From assembly GCF_963678635.1 (NCBI RefSeq), contig NC_087067.1, forward strand, positions 60,252,594 through 60,316,593: a stretch of DNA of 64,000 nucleotides, written 5' to 3'. Position 1 is the first letter of the stretch, and every line of letters starts with the position of its first letter. Position numbers and translations under genes: made by a program. Below are positions 46,850 to 58,367 of the stretch, in pieces. The notes below the pieces were generated by a model. The model worked only from the letters and a program-made list of their open reading frames with translations. It ran no database searches and was not told where the DNA came from. This DNA is from Symsagittifera roscoffensis. Lineage: Eukaryota > Xenacoelomorpha > Acoela > Convolutidae.

Positions 46850-47733
46850 GAAGTTTGACCTTGAGGAATACGAAATACGTAGTTTTGGGATGAAGTTTAG
46901 TTTTTCAAAAATTCGAATTGAGCCTGTCGTGCTCAACTTTCTCGCGACAACTGAAAACATCAAAAAAAATGAGAACGACCGAATTACAATTGCGGGAAAT
47001 TTGTCAAAGAAAAACAGTGGGAAAATGCTATTCGCAATTTTCGTTGTAGAAAACGAGAGTAGAGCTGTCCTATCTTGATATAGGAGAAGGAGTAATCAAG
47101 AGAGCAGGTCAAAATCCAACTGAACCAGAGTGAACCTTCAGTGGAAAGGTGGACAACTGAAGTCTCGCAATGATTCAGACCCCAAAACTATATTCTCAAG
47201 TTAAAACTCATTTCCTTTGATTGAGATTCATTGATAGCAAACTTCTCAAGTTATTATCAATTGTATTTATGCTACAGTTACTAATTAGCATAATTACTCC
47301 AATTCTCAAGTGTGCTGCTATGTGAGTACTCAGTTCAATTTTCCCGAGTGTATTTTGTGATTGTTATGTTGAGAAAAGACGAGTTTTAGGTTGATCCATC
47401 TGAAATGGATCAAAGTTCCACTGTCTAATAAAAAGTAACTTAACGGATAGTTCCGACCCTGTTTTTAACGGCGTTCGTGTATTTTGGGTTTTTTGAGACC
47501 TAAGTATGGGGACGTTCTTATTTCTAGAGTGGGGGATATTTTGGTTAGTGGCCTTTATGCTGTAACGGGTTTTAGTCTCATGTCGCAAGTGAACCGAATT
47601 GTCTCCGAACCTTTTGAGGTAGAAAAATACAAGAGATAGTGTCTGTCCCTGACTCCTGAGCCAATGGTTATAGGGCCTATTTTTCTTAAGCCTCATATGT
47701 GACTGAAGTAGACGAATGTTACATAGTGTTTTT
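46850..47733 (+). repeat. Dispersed repeat family R, copy R2
   Basis: Direct repeat of 41994-42835. Both preserve the gatccatct-gaa-atggatc hairpin (here near 47393), the next phrase aaagttccactgtctaataaaaag and the last ~60 bp. R2 adds about 60 bp near 47610-47660. Together R1 and R2 bracket the APE LINE. Confidence 0.8.
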
Positions 47734-49303
47734 ATGGCGATCCTGGGTGTTTTTACGACATCATGACTACGAAGTCGAAGCCACTTGACACAGCTCCGAG
47801 CTGCATGCCCATTCTAGAGTACCGGTGGTACGGTTCAGTGGGAACGCGTAGTCCCTACGGTTGTACCGTGATAGCTTTTTAAGAATACTCGAGAAAACTT
47901 TTTGGTACGCTTTCCGAACGGGGCTTAGCTAACCGAGTAAGGGGGGTAACTAGGGAGACAAAAACACGAGCAAAAAGACATAAAGCGAAACAAAAACCAA
48001 AAAAAAGGAACAAAAACTATGAAACGGAAAAAGACAGTCACTTTGACACCAGATTAGTTGGATCAAACCTTTATATTAATTGAATAGTATAACCATACTA
48101 TTTTATAAGACCGATCGTTTCGATCAACCTAGCAATCTAATCCAGCAACCTCAATAAAGTGCCCGAGTGGGGGGTGTTGTTAAGGGTTTTCAGATAGCTT
48201 GCAACTTAGCTGGACAACTAGGAGACTTGACTGGAGGAGGTGACCAGCCGATTGGGAAAGCGGTTCACAAGGCTAGAGCTGAACCACTGGGAGACTTGAC
48301 TGGAAGAGGTGACCAGCCGAGTGGGAAAGTGGTTCACAAGGATTGAGCTGAACCACTAGGAGACTTGACTGGAATAGGTGACCAGCCAAGTGGGAAGGTG
48401 GTGTTGGTGACAAGTGCAGTGCACGTCAAGGAGACAACCAGCACGGGACCGGAACAACAAGAGGAGGACACGCAGGGGTGTTCTCAAGTTGGTCAAAACG
48501 GGTATCGTTGAAATCCACATTACGTTATAGGAGATAAGTGTAAAATTGGATAAGCGGAATCCCCCAGTTTTGAGGAACGTTTTTGCACAAGCAGGCCTGG
48601 AAACAGGTCTACGGTTTTCTCTCAAGAGGTTTAGCACCCGGCGCTTAAGGTAATTTTAGGCTTAAAAGGGGGGCTAGAAAGGGGGGAGGTTAGAAGGGGC
48701 TGGGTAGGTTAGAGGTTGGCAGTTGTAAATTATAAAAAGGGAGGACACATTAGAGAAACTAATTAATCGACATCGTTGATTTAGTTACATTAGAATCTTA
48801 CACGCGTCAATTATAAGAAGCGGATATCCAAAATAAGATTAAATTAAGGTAGGAACCACGGTCGGATCAGGTGGGGAGCGGGGAAGCGGACCCGGATAGA
48901 AAATACCCCATAAGATCGTTAGCAGGGGGGATGAAAACGCGTGGCAATCAAGTACCAGACGTTTTTTTCGAAAAATGGTTGACATCTGTCACCTTTGAAT
49001 TTCAGGTGGGTACATCTCTATGTTTTTCCATTACTTTTCCTGCTTAAATTTTTACGTTTTGGTGAAAATTTGTTATTGGTTTCTGAACGAACAGGTGATC
49101 ACAAGATACCTGCGAACAAGTTGGGTTTCAACTTGCCTGAAACATCGGAAGGGAGATAAAAACAGGGGGGTCAGCATTTGAAGCTTTCGGCCATTAAGAT
49201 TGGGTTTTTGGGAATTTTTTTTTACTAGAGCTCAAGTGGTGGTACAAGGTACAGTGGTTCAAGAGTCCCCACAACGAAGAAGAAGAAATCCTACTATCCA
49301 GAC
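47734..49303. other. Spacer upstream of gypsy copy B with 69-bp repeats and G-rich tract
   Basis: No gene is visible. It contains the 69-bp tandem repeat (48221-48405) and a G-rich tract at 48668-48704 with runs of six, six, four and three G that could form a quadruplex. A gagtggggggtg stretch near 48168 precedes tgttaaggg and resembles a polypurine tract/LTR edge, but no second LTR was found to confirm it. Confidence 0.4.
48221..48405 (+). repeat. 69-bp tandem repeat (~2.7 copies)
   Basis: Units start with ggagacttgactgga at 48221, 48290 and 48359 and run through gtgaccagcc, gtgggaaag, ggttcacaagg and gctgaaccact. The third copy is partial. Few differences between units suggest a recent duplication. 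Confidence 0.9.
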
Positions 49304-49311
49304 ACTTGGTG

Positions 49312-49960
49312 ACAAGTCTTGGGACAGTACCGAAGAAGTCTTGGGACAGTGCAGTCTGGGGACGGTCATGGGGCAGTGCAGTCTTGGGACGGTCTTGGGA
49401 CGGTGTAGTCTTGGGACGGTACGGTCTTGGGACAGTGTAGTCTTGGGACAGTGCAGTCTTGGGACAGTGGTCTTGGGACAGTGGTCTTGGGACAGTGGTA
49501 TTGGGACAGTGGTTTTGGGACAGTAGTCTTTTGACAGTAATCTTGGGACAGTGGTCTTGGGACAGTGGACTTGGGACAGAGGTCCTTGGACAGTGGTCTT
49601 GGGACAGTGGTCTTGGGACAGTGGTCTTGGGACAGTAGTCTTGGGACACTAGTCTCGGGACACTAGTCTTGGGACACTAGTCTTGGGACAGTAGTCTTGG
49701 GACAGTAGTCTTGGGACAGTAGTCTTGGGACAGTAGTCTTGGGACAGTAGTCTTGGGACAGTAGTCTTGGGACAGTAGTCTTGGGACACTAGTCTTGGGA
49801 CAATATTCATGGGACAAGGGTCTTGGGACAGTGGTCTTGGGACACTAACAAGAAGTACTGGGACAGCACCGAGTAGTCTTGGGACACTAGAGAGAAAGCT
49901 TGGGACAGTACATAGAAGAGTAGGGACAGTAACGGGAAGTCTTGGAACGGTATGAAAAAG
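49312..49960 (+). repeat. 14-bp tandem repeat array (minisatellite)
   Basis: Around 35-45 units of the type cttgggacagtagt fill this region, most regular at 49680-49800. Variant units (gacggt, gacact, gtggt) accumulate towards both ends. Because 14 is not a multiple of 3, long repetitive ORFs appear on both strands; they are by-products. The array lies ~370 bp before the start of gypsy copy B gag and could be part of its LTR or leader. Confidence 0.93.
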
Positions 49961-50326
49961 TGGGATGACGGTACTAAAGAGTACTAAGACAGGACTAGTC
50001 AGAACGTTAAATCGCGATAGATCCGGTACTGTGGGGATCACGAATAAATAAATTTTTCAAAAAGCTTAATAAGGAATAGGAAACGTTGTTTTTATTATAT
50101 TGTAAATTTTTTAAACTAATAATATCATAAGAGACTTTATCCTTAGAATAGAATTTTGTATATAGTAATACCGTAAATAGAAATAATTGTAAATAAAAGT
50201 CATGAGACGAATTAGTGTACCGATAGCTGAAAAAAGAGCTACAGGGTCAAAGACAAACCATAACTCGTCGCAGCAAAAAGTGAAAACTATTGGACAAGCA
50301 TAACAAGGAAGATTTTTTCAGTGAGC
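49961..50326 (+). other. Leader upstream of gypsy copy B gag
   Basis: AT-rich sequence that ends in gattttttcag followed by tgagcatgg, a 3' splice-site look-alike just before the start codon. A spliced leader exon or trans-splicing is possible. No primer-binding site is recognised. Confidence 0.35.
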
Positions 50327-52790
50327 ATGGTCGACACAAGAAGTTCAAAAGAGAACCAGACGAAAGACGGTGCTAAAGAAAAACAAACGGAACCCGCCAC
50401 TGAGATCGATCTAGAGACACCAGACCAGAGTGTTGAAGAGGTGGAGAAGAAGACAACGGAGTTAACACCGATGCCGAATGCAGAGGAACAAAACCAAAAG
50501 TCAATGGAATTCTCACCAATAGACACTATGGACGACACGACGGGCAGAACTCCATAAACAATAAAGGACGATTCTCTAGTAAAGAGAACGTCGTTTACAG
50601 AGAGGATAGCGATGATGGTCGGAATGAAGTCGAGAGACGCAGCAGCGGAAGAAACGAAAGCCGAGAAAGGCAGAACATTTGGGACAGTTTCCACGATAAC
50701 AACAGAGGCGAACCAAGACGAAGACCAGGTCAAGCAAGGGACAGCAGACACCGATGGAGCAACACTTAACCATGAAAAAACAACTCCTCTTGAGCTGGGC
50801 GATTTGATGGCAAAGCTAGATCAGATTGACAAGAAACTGAAACACAGCGGGGAGGATAGAGAGGTAATAAAGAAAGAATTAAGATACAACAAACACGAGT
50901 ACCTGGACAGCTATTTCAACGTGGCCAGGGCAACAGAGGAAAAGCTTCAGCAAATGTCAGAAAAGGTAGACGCCACTGACGAAGAACGAGAGAAAAACAT
51001 CAAAAAAAGACTTGCAAGAAATGAAGCAACGATATGATGCTGTCAACAGCAAGTTGGGGAGTGTGGAAACGAGAATGGACACAATGAGCAGGGACCAGGC
51101 TGAGGATTCATATACAATAACTAGACGCCATCTTGAGAAACTCTACGTCACAAGACAGGCCGGCAGTGGATCGATCGCCGGCAGCGGATCGATAGAGTTG
51201 ACTTCGTGGAACCACAACGGAAAAAACGACAATCAACACCGTTACCATCATACCGGGATGATACGAGCACAGCACCGGGGGGGGGAATAATTATGAAAAG
51301 TGGAACGACGAGTATTCCAGGAGATTCCACGGCTCACAAAAACGTGGGACCAGCTGCTATGACGTGGGCAAGCACCCGGGAGATGACGAACAGGACACTA
51401 GAAGCCTTCGCCACGAGGAAAACTGACTCGAGCGATAGAGGAGGGGGGGAACCCAGCAAAATTTTCATGAAGCCGAAAGAAATCAAAGATGATTCAAACG
51501 GATGCATTGATACTTGGGTAGAAGTAATGAGATTACATTTGGTACAAGACAACTTGAACGATGAGAGACAAGCCTGTACAGCGATACTCAGCAACATAGA
51601 AGGTACGGCGTTCAAATGCGTGGTTGCGAGGAAAGAAGAAGAACGCGACACCGCGTAAAAAGTCTTCGAGATATTGTTGAATCGATTCGGGTCAGGCATG
51701 AAGGGTCACCAAGCGATGATGCGATTTGAAAAGAGAAGGCAGAGGGATGATGAATCAATTGATCGGTTCCTGGATGATCTTGAGAGCTTGAGACGAAGGA
51801 GTGACCCTGAAGAGTCGACAAACAGAAGAAACTTTAGCATCGCCTCAAAGTTCATTGATGGGCTTAAAAGTGACGACTTGAGAACAATGTTAGCAACATA
51901 CTATACATTGTCGAAAGATAGTGCACCGACTCCAGAAGAGATGAGGCAGAAGTCAAGAGAATGCATGCTAATGAAACCCAAGAAATACTCATATTCAGAT
52001 AACAGGAATATGCAAGGGGGGAATCAATCACAAATGTCGTCATGGTACAAGCCTAGAGATGACATGGACAAACGTAGGTCATGCGCAAATTGCGGGTCAG
52101 CTGATCATCACGTGGCGGATTGCACAATATACAAGCAGGGCATGAAAAGACTGAGATATGCACCCGATGAGGAAGATATGAGCCAGATGGAAGAACACGA
52201 GTTCTATAGTGGCTTGATCATCAAAATAGCTGCAAAATGCTTCTTCTGCAATCAAGAGGGTACTTCAGGATGGACTGTCCGTTGTTTTGGGAGGCAGTCA
52301 AGAACAAGAGTCACCCCCAAGCACAAATTGGCGTTAGCAGCGGTGCAGAACCAGAGAAATAGACAAACTAAGTTTGAAACGAAAAACTTGGAGACACCGA
52401 GTGCGGAACTGCCAACGAAGACAGTGAAAGCTGTAACTCAAGTCAATAGTGCAATAGAGGCCACGGCCAGGAGTTCCCTAGAGATAAATTATGAGAAAGC
52501 GGCGGCAGAGGCTATCAATAAAGTGAAACAGGACCTAGTGACGAAGGAAACAGAGCAACGACTGATGCAGGAGATCGAAAGACAGAAGTTGCAGGAGAGA
52601 AAGACAGAAGATCGAAAGACAGAAGTTGAACGAGACGTTAGGTTGCTCGGTGCCGTTACCAGAAGCTGTAGCAGGGTCGACAAAGAGTGGAAATTGCAAC
52701 ACTCTGAAAATGGTGACGGGAAAGCCGTTCGGCATTACGAAGATAGGAGCAAGGATAACGTCAAAATATCACCGTGGGCGGCCATGAGGT
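50327..52790 (+). pseudogene. Gypsy copy B: Gag
   Basis: ATG at 50327 (MVDTRSSKENQ) is the only complete gag start in the family here. The frame has stops at 50555 and 51656 but is otherwise shared by 50327-51037, 51206-51658 and 51674-52792; a middle part uses another frame from ~51012 after a run of seven A. Order: acidic N-terminus, a coiled coil at about residues 165-250, a capsid-like domain (EVMRLHLVQDNLNDERQ), two zinc knuckles CANCGSADHHVADC and CFFCNQEG. The second is frameshifted after its Gly. A small duplication of a gaaagacagaag-type unit lies at 52568-52630. Confidence 0.88.
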
Positions 52791-53526
52791 AACGAGAAAC
52801 TTGAGCGAACCCAGCGACCAGACGATAATGCATATTGATGTTTACGCAGATTACTTCAGTGCTATAAGCCCACAGACGACTTCTAGAGCCTCGAGGGCAC
52901 TACCTACAAGAGGTGGCAGCAAGTCGGTCCGCGTGGATAACAGGTATACCGAAGCTTATGGTCCGCATGAGGTGATGCTAAATATAGATGGGATAAATAT
53001 CTATACGAAAATCATAATCACATGCGATGAAGATTTAGTTGGGCAGATCTACGTGGGTAAAGAAGGGTTAAAAGTGAGATCGATTGGACACTGCGCCATG
53101 CTTGAAGAAGATGCAATGCACATCGGTACAGAGGCAGACGTATCAGCACACGTGCTTGTCATAAATGGCAAGAAGACTCAATTACGTGGGTTGCTTGATA
53201 CGGGAGCGGTCTTGAGTGTCATACCAAACGAAACTTCGGAGAGATTGGGCTTCAGCAAAAATGATTTGATAGAGTCGAGAATACGGTTGTCAGCTGCTAA
53301 CAAAGGGGCGCTGCGGGTACTAGGCAGAACACCAATAATAGCCCTAAATCTGGGGGAACGCAATCTGTGGATGAGCTGTCTCTTGGTAGAGAATCTGGAT
53401 GAGTCAGACCGATTCATTTTAGGTAGAGATTTCGTCAGAAAATTCGATGTAACGATTGATCTAAACAATGCAATGTTCAGGATACGAAACCCGGATAGGA
53501 GGTACGCTATTAAACCGGTAAATTGA
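52774..53526 (+). CDS. Gypsy copy B: protease domain (open frame)
   Basis: This 250-residue frame is uninterrupted and holds LRGLLDTGAVLSVIP with the Asp-Thr-Gly triad at 53197-53205 and FILGRDFVRKFDVTIDL. In copy C the equivalent sequence is in one frame with the end of Gag. The protease would be released from Gag-Pro-Pol and cleave it. The frame is opened only by a shift near 52780 relative to Gag and is stopped at 53524, where copies A and C continue, so the polyprotein is broken on both sides though the domain itself is intact. Confidence 0.8.
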   Translation: MGGHEVTRNLSEPSDQTIMHIDVYADYFSAISPQTTSRASRALPTRGGSKSVRVDNRYTEAYGPHEVMLNIDGINIYTKIIITCDEDLVGQIYVGKEGLKVRSIGHCAMLEEDAMHIGTEADVSAHVLVINGKKTQLRGLLDTGAVLSVIPNETSERLGFSKNDLIESRIRLSAANKGALRVLGRTPIIALNLGERNLWMSCLLVENLDESDRFILGRDFVRKFDVTIDLNNAMFRIRNPDRRYAIKPVN

Positions 53527-55500
53527 ATGATGGCGAATGAAAATAAAGCGCCAGTGTTCTTGAGTATAAGGGTAAGGCTGAAGGCGAACGAAGCGGCAAT
53601 TGTAGGCTTGCGGATGAAAAATTATATTGAATTAAGTGATAGCAAGCAAGTATGCATAGTCCCAAATCCTAATAGTCAAAGTGCTGCTGTTTTAGGAAGA
53701 TCCTTCTCGATAACGAAGAGTGGTCTCTGCGTCAGTGTTTTGTTGAATACTCTTGATACACCCATCAAGATACAGAGGGGGAGGAAACTGGGATATGCTT
53801 TAGCCGATAAAACCCGATATGAAATGACTGAAAACCAACAAAAAAATGAAGTTGTTGATTGTCCCAATCATAGGGACAAAATTTGTATCTTGAGACGATT
53901 GAAGAAAATAAAAGGTTCATCAGGTCTTGTGAAATCACTTAAGTCAAAGACAGACGATGGGCTATCGAGCTGTTCGAACTTTCCGGAACGCCCCACACTG
54001 GATGAAATGCAGCATGATAAACCGGTCCTACCGGAGATTGAACATTCAAGGGGCAAGATAACGGACGAACAGCTCGAAGCCATCAAGGACGTACTAGAGC
54101 GGAACGAGGAAGTTTTTTCGAGACATGAGGCAGACATCGGGTGTTGTAATTTTGTTGAGCATGAGATAGAACTTGAAGAGAATGCGGTACCGCACAAGAA
54201 GGGGGCGAGGCGCATGACCCCACACAAATCGGATGCATGTAGGAAAGAGATAGAGACATTACTAGAGTATGACATGATAGAACCAGCCAAATCACCGTGG
54301 GCGTGGGGAGTAGTGATGGACAAAAAGAAAGGCGACCAATTGAGGTTTTGTTGTGACTTTCGGTATCTGAACTCCGTCACGGTGAAGGATACCAATTCCA
54401 TACATAGGATTGATGAGAGCCTCTCGAAGTTAGGTGACACAAAATTTTTTACGACTCTTGATTTAGTTCGGCCTTCTGGCAGGTCCCACTGAGGAAGCCA
54501 GACAGAAGCAAAACGGGGTTCGCTTGCGAGTTGGGGCTGTTTCAATGGAAACGGATGCCGTTTGGTCTTTGCAATGCCACGGCTGCATTTTAACGGTTGA
54601 TGGCACGTGCGCTGATAGGTGCGACAAAGAAGTATGGTAATCTAGTGATTTGCGTGCTGGGGATGACGTGGTAATACTAGGAGACCACATCACTAGGAGA
54701 CCACATCGGAGACCCCCACACTAGGAGACCACATCGATTGTTTGGACGAGGTGTTCGCATGTATGAAGAGGTCAGGGCTAAAGTGCAAATCATCAAAGTG
54801 CGAGATACTCAAGGATTCGATAAAATACTTGGGCAGGATGGTGGACAGGCACGGCATCAGACCGGTTCCAGACGCAGTAGAAGCAGTTCTAACTTGGAAG
54901 TCGCCAAAAACGGAACACCAGTTGATGAGCTTCTCGGTTTTTGCGAACTACTAATGGAATTCATCAAGGGCTATGCGGACAAGGTATACCCGATGCAACA
55001 ATTATTGAGACACAAGGGCAAGAAGTTCACTTGGAACAACGCAGCAGAAGAATCATTCCAGAGAATAAAGAAAGAGTTGTGCGAAGCACCTGTGCTAGGG
55101 ATGCCAACGGAAAAAGGCATGTACGTGCTGGATACGGATGCGTCGGTAGTCTGCAATTTCTGGAATCCTCCATCAAGAACAAGAATGGAACGGCAAGACA
55201 GTCTTGAGACCAATAGCGTACGGGAGCAAAGTCTTAACTGATACGGAAATGAAGTACGGGGCACCCAAGGCAGAGATGTTCGCAGTGGTTATCTTTGTCG
55301 AGAAATATAGAGCATACCTAGGCAGCGAGCCATTCAAGCTGCGAGTCGACAACAGGGCACTCAGCTGGCTGAAGACGTACTCGATGGACCAAAGCTACAT
55401 TGGGAGGTGGATAGTTCGCCTGGATAGGTACAACATGATAATTGAACATAGAACAAGAGACACACATCAAAATGCTGATAGCTTGAGTAAAAAGACGGAG
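53527..55500 (+). pseudogene. Gypsy copy B: reverse transcriptase and RNase H
   Basis: The 321-residue frame 53527-54492 covers the RT N-terminus (KIEHSRG-type region, KSPWAWGVVMDKKKGDQLRF, then FFTTLDL with the first catalytic Asp) and breaks in the following Gly-Phe-Trp segment by a frameshift. The YVDD site at 54651-54670 is destroyed by an insertion, followed by three copies of ctaggagaccacatc (54679-54735). RNase H is read in frames 54738-55241 (LDTDASV) and 55204 onward (AYGSKVLTDTEMKYG and RVDNRALSWL). Dead, but clearly the same family as A and C. Confidence 0.88.
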
Positions 55501-56945
55501 TTCTACGAGAGACAGGAACAGAGGGAGGCGGATAGGCCTGAAATCAAGGAAGGCTTCTCCTCCATGGATAAAGAAACGTATGACAGTCTTCCACTCACGA
55601 GGTGGCTCGACAAATCAGGCAAACCAATACAAGATCACCCCGAATTACCAAAAGAACCTCCAGAGAAATCAATCTTGAAGAAGATCCGAGGGATGCCGAT
55701 AGGGATAATACTCAAGTCAAAGATTGTGAGGGAGAGGCTCAAGACCAAAGGCTATGATCTTAAACAGGTAGAAACGAGAGATGCACAAATATATGATGAC
55801 TTGATGAGGTTACTCGAGAAACTAGCAGATGATAAACCCGTGATCCAAGAAAAGGGTAAGGAGGAACCAGAAGTCAAAATACTGCGAAGGAGCGAGATAG
55901 TTAGTGATAAAAACACCTCAAAGGAGGCATACCCTGATGGGAAAGAAGTCGTGCAGTCACTGGATGAAAAAATCCCTGAAGACATACTTGAACAGACTCG
56001 GATTAGGAAAAAGAAAGTGGCGTGTCCGGGGACTGTGAAGTATGGGATGAAGATTCGGAAAAGAGCAGCGACGATCACGATAGTCTATGCATGATATTGG
56101 CAGAGGAGAAGATGAGACACCGCGACAGGGAACTACAAAAAGATCCCTCCTCAGGAACGTACAACTTGGATGAACAAGAGGCACAAGGAGGTGAAGAACT
56201 TGAGAAAACTGCGGTATCGAGGAAACCATTCAGGGAACTATCGTGCAACTCAAATGTTAGAACAAATCTGGTGCCAGAAGATAATAGGAAGATCATAAAA
56301 AGGATAGTATGCGTAAAACTGAAGGATGACATCCACAACCCTGGGGAAATGAATGGACAGATCATGGCACTAAAAGAGCATGTCAAAGCGAGATATAGGC
56401 TGTCGGACCTGATAAGGGCACAAAAGAATGACAAAATGACAAGCAACCGCTCACAATGGATCCGGACGGGGTCCAAAGAGAAAGGGGACCTGGGGGAAGA
56501 CAGCTACAAGATCTTAAGCCAGTTCTACAAAGAAAGAAAAGAATTACTCTACCACACAGCTGATGGGGTGGTAGCATGCAGGAGAAAAATTGAGGAGAAG
56601 TTATTACACAAGCATAACCTCATCAGACTACCACAATTGTATCAGACTGAAGTGCTATTCAGATCGCATGATCAAATGGGACACCAAGGGATAGACAAAG
56701 TACAACATAGAACACTTCACAGGTTTGATTGGCCAGGATTAAGGAAAGCTTGCGAGAGATGGGTAAATGCATGCCTAGCATGCCTACAAGTGAAAGTATT
56801 GCCGAAAGATAGTGCACCGACTCCAGAAGAGATGAGACAGAAGTCAAGAGAGTACATGCTAATGAAACCCAAGAAATACTCATATCCAGATAACAGGAAT
56901 ATGCAAGGGGGAATCAACCACAAATTACGACATGGACAAACGTAG
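55501..56945 (+). pseudogene. Gypsy copy B: linker and truncated integrase, fused in frame to copy C gag
   Basis: The charged linker runs to about 56030, where ~90 bp present in copy C (60770-60860) are missing and the frame shifts. Frame 56022-56945 then includes the integrase zinc module (HDQMGHQGIDKV, CLACLQVK). At 56796/56797 the sequence jumps from integrase into the middle of gag of the next copy (PKDSAPTPEEMRQKSREYML). The jump is in frame, so a 307-residue fusion frame results. The catalytic DDE core is absent. Confidence 0.85.
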
Positions 56946-57104
56946 GTCATGCGCAAATTGCGGGTCAGCTGATCATCACTTGGCGGAGTGCACAATATAC
57001 AAGCAGGGCATGAAAAGTCTGGGATATGCACCCGATGAGGAAGATATGAGCCAGATGGAAGAACACGAGTTCTAAAGTGGCTTGATCATCAAAATAGGTG
57101 CAAG
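56797..57104 (+). pseudogene. Gypsy copy C: partial Gag before the second zinc knuckle
   Basis: This aligns with copy B 51905-52250. After the fusion frame ends at 56943, the first zinc knuckle can be read near 56947-56995 (CANCGSADHHLAEC) in another frame, with a stop at 57073. The N-terminal half of gag is absent from copy C. Confidence 0.8.
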
Positions 57105-58367
57105 ATGCTTCTTCTGCAATCAAGAGGGCACTTCAGGATGGACTGTCCGTTGTTTTGGAAGGCAGTCAAGAACCAGAGTCACCCCAAGCACAAGTTGGCG
57201 TTAGCAGCGGTGCAGAACCAGAGAAATAGACAAACTGAGTTTGAAACGAAAAACTTGGAGACACCGAGTGCAGAAATGCTAACGATGACAGTGAAAGCTG
57301 TAACTCAAGTCAATAGTGCAATAGAGGCCACGGCCAGGAGTGCTCTAGAGATAAAATATGAGAAAGTGAAACAGGACCTAGCCACGAAGGAAATAGAGCA
57401 ACGACTGATGCAGGAGATCGAAAGACAGAAGTTGAACGAGACGTTAGGTTGCTCGGTGCCGTTACCAGAAGCTGTAGCAGGGTCGACAAAGAGTGGAAAT
57501 TGCAACACTCTGAAAATGGTGACAGGAAAGCCGTTCGGCATTACGAAGATCGGAGCAAGGATAACGTCAATAATCACCGTGGGCGGCCATGAGGTAACGA
57601 GAAACTTGAGCGAACCCAGCGACCAGACGATAACGCATATTGATGTGTACGCAGATTACTTGAGTGCTATAAGCCCACAGACGACTTCTAGAGCCTTGAG
57701 GGCACTACTTCTAAGAGGTGGAAGCAAGTCGGTCCGTGTGGATAACAGGTATACAGAAGCTTATGGTCCGCATGAGGTGATGCTAAATATAGATAGGATA
57801 AATATCTATGCGAAAACCATGATAACATGCGATGAAGATTTAGTGGGGCAGATCTACGTGGGTAAAGAAGAGTTAAAATTGAGATCGATTGGACACTGCG
57901 CCATGCTTGAAGAAGATGCAATGCACATCGGTACAGAGGCAGACGTATCAGCACACGTGCTTGACATAAGTGGCAAGAAGACTCAGTTACGTGGGTTGCT
58001 TGATACGGGAGCGGTCTTGAGTGTCATACCAATCGAAACTTGGGAGAGATTGGGCTTCAACAGTAATGATTTGATAAACTCGAGAATACGGTTGTCAGCT
58101 GCTAATAAAGGGGCGCTGCGGGCAATAGGCAGAACACCAATAATAGCCCTAAATCTGGGGGAACGCAATCTGTGGATGAGCTGTCTCGTGGTAGAGAATC
58201 TGGATGAGTCAGACCGATTCATTTTAGGTAGAGACTTCGTCAGGAAGTTCGATGTAAGGATTGATCTAAGCAATGCAATTTTCAGGATACGAAACCCGGA
58301 TAGGAGGTACGCTATTAAACCGGTAAATTTAATAATGTTGAATGAAAATAAAGCGCCGGTGTTTTGA
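57105..58367 (+). CDS. Gypsy copy C: end of Gag and protease (one open frame)
   Basis: 420 codons without a stop: second zinc knuckle remnant (GHFRMDCPLFW), the Glu/Lys-rich helix, the TMVTGKPFGITKIGARI-like conserved segment and the retropepsin domain with LLDTGAVLSVIP (Asp-Thr-Gly at 58002-58010) and FILGRDFVRKFD. It shows directly that protease is fused to the C-terminal part of Gag in this family. The listed start is only the first Met after a frameshift in the knuckle. A one-base change near 58365 ends the frame before the RT. Confidence 0.82.
   Translation: MLLLQSRGHFRMDCPLFWKAVKNQSHPKHKLALAAVQNQRNRQTEFETKNLETPSAEMLTMTVKAVTQVNSAIEATARSALEIKYEKVKQDLATKEIEQRLMQEIERQKLNETLGCSVPLPEAVAGSTKSGNCNTLKMVTGKPFGITKIGARITSIITVGGHEVTRNLSEPSDQTITHIDVYADYLSAISPQTTSRALRALLLRGGSKSVRVDNRYTEAYGPHEVMLNIDRINIYAKTMITCDEDLVGQIYVGKEELKLRSIGHCAMLEEDAMHIGTEADVSAHVLDISGKKTQLRGLLDTGAVLSVIPIETWERLGFNSNDLINSRIRLSAANKGALRAIGRTPIIALNLGERNLWMSCLVVENLDESDRFILGRDFVRKFDVRIDLSNAIFRIRNPDRRYAIKPVNLIMLNENKAPVF

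Noticed and set aside
48160-48185. Polypurine tract plus TG start of an LTR (gagtggggggtgttgttaag)
   Set aside because: Attractive by eye, but no second copy, no CA end and no primer-binding site were found, so it is not listed as an LTR.
49194-50041. Repetitive minus-strand ORFs with a PKTTVPRLLSQDYC period, and the plus-strand counterpart
   Set aside because: They result from a 14-bp tandem repeat read in three frames (42 nt = 14 codons). There is no start context and the ORF is open on both strands.
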